Below are positions 15,001 through 27,000 of a stretch of 64,000 nucleotides of DNA, in pieces. Under the pieces are notes generated by a model that did no database searches, was not told where the DNA came from, and was given only the letters and a program-made list of their open reading frames with translations. Positions within the stretch are counted from its first letter, which is position 1, and each line of letters opens with the position of its first letter. Position numbers and translations under genes: made by a program. Origin of the DNA: Serripes groenlandicus (taxonomy: Eukaryota; Mollusca; Bivalvia; Cardiida; Cardiidae). The DNA is taken from NCBI GenBank assembly GCA_031761405.1, contig JASEVX010000003.1, positions 68,239,044 through 68,303,043 of the forward strand. Direction: 5' to 3'.

Positions 15001-18000
15001 TACAGCAGAGTCTTACCTGTCTGCCTCCAGTGTCACCAGGACAAGACAAGCACACCAGATCACTGCATGCAGCTTGTACAAACTGATGAAGAAGGCATAC
15101 CATGATTACTGCTCTGAAGAGTCTAGCATATCAGATATAACCATTGAGGATTGGTGTAAACAACGGAAAAAAGAGAGTTCGCAGTTCCAGTTCTGGAGTC
15201 TGGTGCTGGACATGGAGCTCACCATATTCACCCTGATCCGCTCATTCAGAGAAGGAGACTTCAACTTGTACCATGAAGCACTTTCAGAACTGGTGCCTTA
15301 CTTCTTTGCGAATAACAATGTCAACTATGCGCGATGGATTCCAATTCACTTCCGAGATATGATGTCACTTGAGCAACAACATCCAGATGTGGCCAGGAAG
15401 TTTCACAAAGGGAACTTCGTCATCCACAAGTCAAGAAGAGAATACTCTGCTCTGGCGATCGACCAAGCACACAAGCAGAATAATGCAGTGATCAAAGGTG
15501 ACAAGAGGAGCAATTGGGTTGACAGAAGACCCGTCAGCACTTCGTAGGTGGATGGTCGCTGGACCCGAAGTTAGTCGTCTAGTAGCTGGATACGAGGTGT
15601 CTGGTGTGAAAGATGCCACCTACAGCAGCAGGCAGCACGAGCAGACATTGAGTGCCCAGACATCTTTCTTTGAAAATGTGAAATCACTCTCTGCCGTGAT
15701 GCAGGAGATGGGCAATCCATTCCAAGAAGAGTCAGCCGACCTGCTGGTGTTAGACACTAAGAACATTGCAGACCAATCTGGAGCCGAAATGGTAGCAACA
15801 CATCACCGGAGGGGCAAAGAGCAGTTCCAATCATTCATGGACGGGCTAGAGAATGAAGGTGAAAGTATTTTCTATAATCCACTCAAGAAAAGTCTTGTTT
15901 CTTTCATCAAACAAGAGCAGGCTAAGGGAATTTCTAACGAAAAAGTCCTGAAAGACGACTGTCAGTTATTCTCGCGACTGTTCATCTCGTGCCAGAACAG
16001 GCAGTGTGACTTGCAAGAATTCTTCAAGCACGAGAATAAGTCACACCCTGCATCTCTCAGTGACACCGGCAAGCTTCATACGTGTCAGAAGTCACAGCTG
16101 GTTGAAATTCTTGAAGCGCAAGTGAACATCTCAGACATTGAACCAAAGGGAGATGGAATAATCATTGATGGATCAGCACTTATCAATGCCTTACCTCCAC
16201 GTAGTTCAAAGACTTTTGATGACTATGATAAAGAAGAAATCATTCCAAAGGTAGAATCCTATGCTGCCAGGTACTGAAGCAAGACTAGATCTCTTTGCCC
16301 GCAATCAGAGGCCGTACAACTCAATTCCACCAACACAGGCAGCCCTCAGAGAACATGCAAAGCGTACAGCCTATCAGGCTGGGATCATATGGGGCCAGGC
16401 AACCATCTCCAATCCAGACATAAGCAGTCCGGCTGAATGGGGGTGGACACAGAAAGGAGAAACATGGCAGATATGTTGGACAACACTATCCCCTATTGCA
16501 GCGAGCTGTCGGCAACTGACGAAGTGTTCCTGTAGTAAAGGTTGCAAAGGAAGATGCAAGTGCTTTCAGTCAGAGCTCCCCTGCACATCCCTCTGCAGCT
16601 GCATATGTGAACATATGTGAACAGTAGCAGCTGGAGGACCAGTGGCATGGTACCTATGAATAACTTTGAACACTTAGATAATTCAAATCGAACAACTACA
16701 AATACTTCTAAGCAAAACGTGAACTTCAGGCGGCAAATTTGGCGGCCATCTTGAAAAATGGCCGCAATCTTGAATTTTCAATTGTCCAATCAAGTTCAGC
16801 AGGCTTGAAAACATAGGAATTCACACCTATATCATGCTAATCGGGCAACTACAAATACGTTTTAGCAAAATGTGAACTTCGGGCGGCTAATTTGGCGGCC
16901 ATCTTGAAAAAAATAAAATGGCCGCCATCTTGGATTTTCAATTGGCCAATCGGGCAGATTTTATTTGTATCACTTGGAGAACAAGTGTGCCAAGTTTGTT
17001 GCTTGTATCATCATTTGCACGATTCCTCTAAAAAAAGGATGTTATCTGCCCCACTATCATATCATCCTGCAGACTTACCCTTTTATCAACCCCTTCCAAC
17101 AAACAACAAATCTGAAGCAGACACCTTTGAAAACATCTGGTTAAAAATGTTGAAAATGTCACTTATTGAAAATGTAATTATTGAATAGAGCTGAAAAAAT
17201 TGTGGCAAAAGGCAAAATTGTGTCATTATGAGTTTTTTTTTTCTTTTACTGGTTTTTGGAAAATGAGAAATTGCCTGTTTGGAGAAATATCTCACAATTT
17301 CAACAAAATGTTCATAAGTTGATTGCTGCTTTGGCATCAGATGGACATGTGTCTCAGGTAAACAGTTACAATTGTGTCCTGTTAAATGATAATATCATAG
17401 AAAACTGTAACACTTTCCCACACACAAACAATCTGTAGCAGAACAGCTAGAAAACATCCATGCTAAAATATATGAAAACTCTTAACCCTTTCCCTCATAT
17501 AGACGCTTTCTGACGCCTCTGCAGCAGACGGCTTTCTGAAAACATAGTGACAAAAGAAGAAATCGCACAAAACGTGCAATTTCTCCTTTTGACACAATGT
17601 TTTCCACTTTTTGTCATAGGTTATCCATTCAATTATGGAGATTTTCTACTTTTTGACAAAATACGTTCAAAGTCGTCTGCTGCAGAATTGCCGTATGAGA
17701 GAAAGGGTTAAATGAATATTGAATAGGATTGAAATCAAAGGAGAAAGTGATCATCATAAGCAACTTCTTCCTTTTATGTCAAAGTGTTTTCCGAAATGCG
17801 TCTGCATGTGGGAAAGGGCATGAACACACTTACCCTCCTCCCACTGCTGCCTGTTTCTGAGATATTGTCCGAGATGTCTCTGGCTGGGGAAACACTGATT
17901 CTTCCCGTATCGGAGTAGTACATCTTCTTGGCCTATAAATATCACATCACGCATACAACATCGGACAGAGGATTTACATGTACATGATTATTGATTGATT

Positions 18001-21000
18001 GATTGATTGGGGTTTAACGCCGTTTTCAACAATGTTTCAGTCATATCAAGGCGGCCAGTTCACCTACTCTTATGTTTCTTGACTGTCTCACACCAGTACT
18101 TCATACAACATTCCTTCAAAGCAACTGGCTGCTTTTCCACATAGACTGATAGCCCATTGGTGAAAGACAAATGACGCTTGTCACAGTGACTTTATTCAAA
18201 CGTCGGAAAGAATGTTGGCCAAGCAGCGGTTCAAACTCACAACCCCTGGATTGACAGCCTACGTCGCTACTGACTGACCTACCGGGGCTCGGCTGTACAT
18301 GATTATCAAGAATTCATGTTTTTATCATGAATTTTCAGATTCAAAACATTTGTTGCCTACGGTATAATATTATAATCATTAACTAATATTTTTATCTGTA
18401 TTATCAATGATCTTAAATATCATCGAAAAGGAATTTTTCTGAGAAAGTGTACATGTCCTTAAGTTCCCTCATAAAGGCGCTTTCTGAAGCCTCTGCAGCA
18501 GACGGCCTTTTGAAAACATAGTGTCAAAAGAAGAAATTGCTCAAAACGAACAATTTCTCCTTTTGACACAATGTTTGCCACTTTAAGTCATAGGTTATCC
18601 ATTAAATTATAGAGATTTTCTATTTTTTGACAAAATATGTTCAAACTCGTCTACTGCAGAATTGTCATATGAGGGAAAGGGTTAGGTTTAAACAAGAGTG
18701 TTTAAGTATAAGTACATCTTGCAGACTGTATGCAGTCACCTTCCGCTTTAATTACGTTCCCCCAATCATTAAATGCATATTTTCTTTCCAAAAAACATAT
18801 CCTAAGTTAACCCTGTCCCACATGCAACAAAATCTGCAGCAGACAACTAAATATCTTTGAAATATCTTAAAATATTCTGGCAAAAGGGAAATTAATCATC
18901 ATGAGAAATATTTCCGACAATGTTTTCAAAAGTTTCCTGCTGCAGAAGCATCAGAAATTGTCTTTATGTGGGAAAGGGTTATAAGAAGTCAGAGATAATT
19001 ACCTCCTCCAGTATTTGACGACAGACGGCATGGACACTATCCTCTGTCACACTCTGTTCTCCGTTATTCAATTTGATGTTCTCTATACCAAGTTTGAAAA
19101 ATTTCTGGAAAATAGGAATGTGAACTCTTTTTATCATATATGATACACATGTTGTAATTTTTAAAAGTATCTGAGGGATTAATTATGATTTATAAACAAA
19201 CTGTAACTGTGAAACATCAATGCCCCGCCCCCCAGGATGCAAGAAAAGTATATTTTATAAAGTAGTCAATGTAAAGGTAACAAGATCAAACAGTTTGGTA
19301 TCATTAGAAATACTTTGCATATGCTAAATATAAAAGCCCCATAAATGAAAGGTCAATAGTTAAGACCAATGTTAAAGTTTTTGCCACAGACAGGCAGGGC
19401 AATTACTACATGCCCTGAATCCTTGAATCAGGGGGCATCATACAAAAAAAAACCTATTCAGGTAATTTGGTTCATTGATAACAGAGGGGGAAAAAATCCA
19501 ATAACCTATAAAACTTTCTGAATTGGTCCAAACTCGCCACATGGTGCTGCCATTTTCGATATGTTTTAAACCTTTCCCACCTACAGAAGTATTTTGACGC
19601 ATTTGCAGCAGACGACTTTTGAAAAACATTGTGGCCATGATGAGAAATTTCACCATTGGCCACAATGTTTTCAACTTTATTTAACAATTAAGCTAACTTT
19701 TATGGAGATTTTTCAGGTTTTTGTCACCATGTTTTCAAATTCGTCTGCTGCAGATTTGTTGTATGTAGGAAAGGCTTAATAGCAGTCATGCTAAATTCAA
19801 GAATAAAAATTATCGTTGATGGGTCAATTTTTTTTTTTAATTTGATATTTATGGATATATAAATGGGGTATAATTTTTCATTCACTAATATCCTTTCAAA
19901 ATAGTTTTAAACAAAAAATGCCATTGATGGTATTAAATGTTTCATGTACATTTATTATAATTTTCTGTATGTGATAATAGACAACATTAATACAAATTCC
20001 AATTCCAATTTACAAATGCAAAAAAAATAATTGAACATTATCATCGTCTTTTTTATCAATCACTTTTTTAAATCCAAATTTATGGCCATAGTTTAGTTTA
20101 GTGTACTAAAGCCTCTTTACTATAATTTCCTGCTCTTCACTTTTTCAATCAACTGGTTTTTTTTTTTTGGTTTTTTTTAATTTTTTCCTTCTTCATTTCT
20201 TTATTGTTTCTCTATTGTTTTTTGGTTTTTTTTCAAACCCACATGACTGAATATTTTCTATAAGTATGTATGTTTGTAAATGACTATGTACTTTGTATAC
20301 GTCTAAATAAACGTTCTGTTCTGTTCTGTTCTGTAAAATTTCTGTCTACAAACATTTCTGATTTTTCTATAAAAAGGTTACACCTATAGATACATTAACC
20401 CTTTCCCTCATATAGACGCTTTTTGATGCCTCTGCAGCAGACCTCTTTTTGAAAACATATTGACAAAAGAAGAAATTACTCAAAACGAGCAATTTCTGGA
20501 TTTAATACAATGTTTTCCACTTTTAGTCATAGGTTATCCATTCAATTATAGAGATTTTCTATTTTTTGACAAAATATGTTCAAAGTCGTCTGCTGAAGAA
20601 TTGTCGTATGAGGGAAAGGGTTAAGTATCAAAGCTGCGGCAAATCTCAAATTCCCTAAATAAAGGGTCTGCATTGTCTCAATTCAAGCCCTCTTTATATT
20701 CTTGTTGACTTTTGCAATATAGGATTATTGTTAACCTTGCACAATATCAGATTCTTGTTAACTGTGAGCAATATGAGATTCTTGTTAACTTTCTGCAATA
20801 TAAGATTCTTGTTAACTTTGTGCAATATAAAATTCTTGTTAACTGTGTGCAATATAAGATTCTTGTTAACTTTGTGCAATAGAAGATTCTTGTTTACTTT
20901 GTGCAATATGAGATTCTTGTTTACTTTGTGCAATATAAGATTCTTGTTAACTGTGTGCAATATAAGATTTTTGTTAACTTTGTGCAATATAAGATTCTTG

Positions 21001-24000
21001 TTAACTTTGTGCAATTTAAGATTCTTGTTAACTTTATTTACTTTGTGCAATATAAGATTATTGTTTACTTTGTGCAATATAAGATTCTTGTTAACTGTGT
21101 GCAATATAAGATTCTTATTAACTTTGTGCAATATGAGATTCTTTTTAACTGTGTGCAATATAAGATTCTTGTTAACTGTGTGCAATATAAGATTCTTGAT
21201 AACTGTGTGCAATATAAGATTCTTATTAACTTTGTGCAATATGAGATTCTTTTTAACTTTGTGCAATATGAGATTCTTTTTAACTGTGTGCAATATAAGA
21301 TTCTTGTTAACTGTGTGCAATATAAGATTCTTGTTAACTTTGTGCAATATGAGATTCTTGTTAACTGTGTGCAATATAAGATTCTTGTTAACTTTGTGCA
21401 ATATAAGATTCTTGATAACTGTGTGCAATATGAAATTCTTGTTTACTTTGTGCAATATAAGGTTCTTGTTAACTTTGTGCAATATAATATTCTTGTTAAC
21501 TTTGTGCAATATAAGATTCTTGTTTACTTTGTGAAATATAAGATTCTTGTTAACTTTGTGCAATATGAGATTCTTTTTAACTTTGTGCAATATAAGATTC
21601 TTGTAAATTGTGTGCAATATAATATTCTTGTTAACTGTGTGCAATATGAGATTCTTGTTAACTGTGTGCAATATAAGATTCTTGTTAACTTTGTGCAATA
21701 TAAGATTCTTGTTAACTGTGTGCAATATGAGATTCTTGTTTACTTTGTGCAATATAAGGTTCTTGTTAACTTTGTGCAATATAAGATTCTTGTTAACTTT
21801 GTGCAATATAAGATTCGTGTTAACTTTGTGCAATATAAGATTCTTGTTTACTTTGTGCAATATAAGATTCTTGTTTACTTTGTGCAATATAAGATTCTTT
21901 TTAACTTTGTGCAATATAAGATTCTTGTTTACTTTGTGCAATATAAGATTATTGTTAACTTTGTGCAATATAAGATTATTGTTTACTTTATGAAATATAA
22001 GATTCTTGTTAACTTTGTGCGATATGAGATTCTTTTTAACTTTGTGCAATATAAGATTCTTGTAACTGTGTGCAATATAAGATTCTTGTTAACTTTGTGC
22101 AATATAAGATTCTAGTAAACTTTGTGCAATATAAGATTCTTGTTTACTTTGTGCAATATAAGATTATTGTTAACTTTGTGCAATATAAGATTCTTGTTTA
22201 CTTTGTGCAATATAAGATTCTTGTTTACTTTGTGCAATATAAGATTCTTTTTAACTTTGTGCAATATAAGATTCTTGCAAACTGTGTGCAATATAAGATT
22301 CTTGTTAACTGTGTGCAATATAAGATTCTTGTTAACTTTGTGCAATATAAGATTCTTGTTAACTTTGTGCAATATAAGATTCTTGTTAACTGTGTGCAAT
22401 ATAAGATTCTTGTTAACTTTGTGCAATATAAGATTCTTGTTAACTTTGTGCAATATAAGATTCTTGTTAACTTTGTGCAATTTAAGATGGTAAAGAAAGT
22501 AACCCTCTGAGTGCTAAAACAGACTTCTAAAATGTGAAAGCCTGTGAAACCAGAATAGAGCCAGGCCATCCAGGGTATCCACGTCGTCTGACCAGGTTCT
22601 ATTCCGTTGGCTGGTCAACATTTTAATCTAGATATTCCTAGAATTGGCTAAATTGACTCTTCCAAATGCAAAGCTGGACAAGTCCTATTTAAAATTCCAG
22701 CATTGAAAGGGTTAATTGATTCTCATTTTGTTAAATAAACTTCAATTTAACCCTTTTTCCCTGGCATGTAATATTAAGAGTTGTCTGCTTTGAAAACATT
22801 TCATGAAATAATGGAAAATCTGGATACTTATAAGTAGCAGATTCTTATCAATTCAGAACTGTGAGAAGAGGTGTAATTGCTCAACATTAGTCTGCATGTG
22901 GGAAAGGGTTAGTTTATTTTACATTACCAAACAAAGAAACTTTTAGCTCCTGTTAACCCTTTCCCACATACCAGAAATCTTCAGCAGACGACCTTAAACA
23001 TATTTTGTCTAAAAAATCTCTATAATTTAATGGATAACCAATGACTAAAAGTGGAAACATTGTGGCAAAAGGAGAAATTGCTCATCATGAGCAATTTCTT
23101 CTTTTGCCATAATGTTTCCAGAAATCATCTGCTAGAGTCTGTATGAGGGAAAGGGTTAACCCTTTCCAATACACAAAAGATCTGCTGCAGATAACTTCGT
23201 AAACATTCGGAGAAAATATATAAAATGTCTCTATAAAAAAGTTAAGTCTTAGAATAGAGTTGAAAACATTATGACAAAAGGAGAAATTGCTCATTATGAC
23301 ATTTTGACACAATGTTTTCAGATGTCATCTGCTGTATAGAAGTCAGAATGTGTCTGCATGAAGGAGCGGTTAACTATTTAGATATTTAACTGATTTTTAA
23401 CTCCTGTAAATCAATCTTGATGTCTGCTTTCTGTAGACTTAACTAGTACTCATCCTGTTTGTCTATGTTTGGTATGAAAGGCCGACGCCTGTAACAAAAT
23501 AGATTTGGCGTGGCCTAAATAAAAGACGGCCAGTCAGTGCAGGTTGGTCACGTATGGTTTTAACTTATCGCAGGATTGTCAGGGAGATCATTGTTTATGA
23601 AGTTATTATCATATACATATGTGATAAGTGATATTAAGCATATTAAGAGTTCATTTCATGTAAATCTGTTGAGAATTAAGGAATTGACGGGTTTAAAAAC
23701 GTTAATTACGTTAAACTATGTTGCTATTTTCATTTGGCCTATAATTGTATTGAAACTAGTTGTTGATTGTGAATTACGATTTGCACGGGAATTTTGCCTG
23801 TCATCAGGAGACCCAGAGGTTGATTGGTGCTATATAACTTACTCAAACATTTGTTTTGACCGTCAGTATCACAGGAGTTACCAGATGGTTTTCACTCGTT
23901 ATAGTGAGTTAGTTGATGTGACCAATTCACACGGCATATGGGTATGTAAATTCTTAGTTATTGTGCAAAGGGGTTTTCGGCATAATTAAGGAATGGAATC

Positions 24001-27000
24001 TGTGCAAATTTACAATGTTAGGGATTGAAATAATTATTACATGATTGAATTGTTTAGAGAATTTCTGGTTCACGAAGTGAATGTTTTTTTACAGAAATTG
24101 AGTCCGTTAGGAGCGAGACAATGTGTTATGCTATTGGGAAAGATATGGTTGTATGAAAAGGATAAGAATGGAAGTGGGAAATGTAAAAGGATATTAGTAC
24201 AGAGATGAGCTACCATAGGAGTATAAAATGGTAGGCTGTTAGGTTTACGGAACATTATTGATATTATTGTAAGACATGGTTATTTATTACAATTTTAGCC
24301 GTTTTATGTCTGGCAGACAATCGAAGGTCCAAACGTAGAAGTTTGAAGAACCAGTGTGTGTGACGCAGTCCACAACTTAATAAGACGTCGTAACGGGGGA
24401 CATTAGGAGGAGTGCCGTCATAGGACGTGTAGAACCATATATCCACAGTTGTGTGGCTTGTCGATCCCGGAATCCAAGGATATACGCAACGCAATGAATA
24501 TAAGTACAACGACTCGGTGAAGTCGAAACGGATACAGTTGGATGTGAAGTACAACGTGTATGAACATTCCAAATACAGGGTACAGTAACGGAAGTGATGG
24601 GACAGTTAAGTGATTTGGGTGAAAGTGTGGATGAGAGTGCGTGAGTAGTTCTTTTGTTTATAGCCTCTCGATTTGTCAGGAAAGTTGATTATTCAAAATT
24701 GTATATATTTCATAACTGTAAATTAAACATATATTTTTATTCAACCATCGGCGTTCAATTCTACTTTAGTGAGTTGTCGACCCTTGACCATCTTGTGACA
24801 ACGCCCTACAACCTGCACCCTCTCGTCCAAAAAGGTAAGGGAGGGTTATAAAAGACATTTTATTTATTGGAATCACTTACATCTAAATATGACTGAATCA
24901 CTGTGTTGATCTCCTTATTGATGAATTTTTGTAAATTGGATCTAAGTAAATCCAGCGATTTTGCTGCATTTGTTATACATCCTACTCTGAAATGCAAAAC
25001 AATACACTGATAATGTATTTAAACCTTTCCCTCATATAGACGCTTTCTGACGCCTCTGCAGCAGACAGCTTTTTGAAAACATAGTGACAAAAGTATAAAT
25101 TGCTCAAAACAAGCAATTTCTCCTTTTCCACTTTTAGTCATTCAATTATACTAGAGATTTTCTATTTTTTGACAAAAAATGTTCAAAGTCATCCGCTGCA
25201 GAATTGTCGTATGAGGGAAAGAGTTAAAATATTTTAAAGAAACAATTCTTATAATATTGAGGCATAAGAAGAAATTCTTCAAAATTAATATCTTCCTCGT
25301 TTTCCCACAATGTTTTCAAGTCCATATTAAAAATATACTTTTTAACCCTTTCCCTCATATAGACGCTTTTAGACGCCTCTGCACAAAATGTGCAATTTCT
25401 CCTTTTGCCACAATGTTTTCCACTTTTTGTCATAGGTTATCCATTCAATTATGGAGAATTTCCATTTTTTGACAAAATACATTCAAAGTCGTCTGCTGCA
25501 GAATTGTCGTATGAGGGAAGGGGTTAATGTGCTTTTTGCATGATTACAATGTGGACTGCCAGTAAACATGTATGTATGGTATTCATTATACATTTCTTTT
25601 GTTTAACACTTTCCCACAAACAACAAATCATCTATTGAAAACATTTTTGCAAACATATTGAAAAAGTATAAATACTAAATGATGGCCCTGGATCGCTCAC
25701 CTGATTTTTTTTTTTTTACTTTAGCCATATAAGCCCTGCCCCCTGGCGGCCATAGTTTTTGACCAATCAACATGGCTTGAAGGAATCTGATAGAGGGTCA
25801 CCCTAGCAATATTTCTACAAAATTATTTGAAAATCGGCCAAACACTTTCGGAGCAGAAGATTTTTTAAGTTTTCACTAAAGCCATATAATAAGGCAAAAT
25901 AGCCCCACCCTGTGGCAGCCATGTTTTTCAACTAATCAACATGGCTTTAAGGAATCTGATAGAGGGTCACCTAAGGACCATTTCTACAAAATTATTTGAA
26001 AATTGGCCTGATACTTTCAGAGGAGAAGATTTTTTTAAGTTTTCACTATAGCCATATAAGGCAAAATAGCCCCCCCTCTGGTAGCCATGTTTTTTGACCA
26101 ATCAATATGGCTTGAAGGAATCTGATAGAGGGTCATCCAAGGATCATTTCTGCAAAATTATTTGAAAATCTGCCAGCCAGTTTTGGAGAAGAAGATTTTT
26201 AAAGTTTTTTTCATTTCGTTGCCATAGAAACCAGAATTCTGCATGGATCCCAAAAATTTGAAGGAATTCTGGTGAGGTCAATGTGAGGATGCTTCCTGTG
26301 AAGTTTCATCCCAATTGACCCACTGGTTACTGAGGAGAAAAAGTTGACGGACGACGGATGCCGGACAAAAGGCCATCACAATAACTCACCTTGAGCACTT
26401 CGTGCACAGGTGAGCTAAAAAGGGACAATTGATTATCATGAGCAGTTTATCTTTTTTCGACAAAATGTTTTCAAAAGTTGTGTGTTAAAAGGCATCAAAA
26501 TAAGTCTGAAATTGTGAAAGGGATTGTGACTGTTGATGATTTTGCAGCAGTGAATGTAGGAAAGTAATGTACTACAAGAGAAATTGCATGAAAGGAACAC
26601 TATCTCCTTAGAATGTTCAAATTTCATTTTCAATTTTGTTCATATGTTCCCATTTTTTTCCTCTTCTGTGTCTCAGTGAAACGATTCTTTTGAGTACCTA
26701 CAGCATAGGATTTCATTGGGTAATAAGAGAAATAGAGATGGGAAAAATACCAGTTTACTCCTCCTTATCTCATCCTCTGAATTCATAGAATCGATATACA
26801 AATAAGATATATTTAGATAAAAAAAAATAATATATTCAGTTGATTGCCGAACGAGAATTCTGCATAACAAACAAAAACCAATGTGATGCATAAGAACCGG
26901 CTAGTTTTTGACGATTAATTGTTGGTTTGTTTGTGATGCATGGCGATTGGCGTGTCTTAAAATACATTCTCTGGGTACCTGCCATGTAAGTCAACAAATA

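Larger units (their letters stand above)
9895..17046. mobile_element. ~7.15-kb DNA element with long internally repeated TIRs carrying a PIN-like gene
   Basis: Left arm (about 9895-10432) and right arm (about 16643-17046) are inverted copies over at least 400 bp. Each starts with GATAAC and a shared ATCGTGCAAATGATGATACA block, then CACACTTGTTCTCCAAGT, then two to three tandem units with AAGATGGCCGCCAAATTAGC and GTGAATTCCTATGTTTTCAA. Between the arms lies one long intronless gene (11163-16620). The exact ends and target duplication were not resolved; the similarity may extend to about 9881 and 17060. It sits in a DNTTIP1 intron between exons 8 (9386-9451) and 7 (17834-17932). Coding capacity within such arms is typical of a DNA transposon; the element class is not recognised. 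Confidence 0.75.

Noticed and set aside
9870..17070. A defined target duplication for the 7-kb element
   Set aside because: Flanks beyond the arms (GAACACTTGC and ATCATCCTGC) do not match; the true borders cannot be fixed from one copy.
17834..17954. Alternative frame beginning MRDVIFIGQEDVLLRYGKNQ
   Set aside because: Breaks phase with neighbouring DNTTIP1 exons; the AKKMYYS frame matches the family.
20694..22510. Proteins of 451, 404 and 268 aa on both strands
   Set aside because: They are read-through of a 27-bp satellite open in several frames; no start context, splice site or non-repeat domain.
24264..24572. 102-aa minus-strand frame
   Set aside because: No domain, no splice or start support, lies in an unclassified repeat-like segment.
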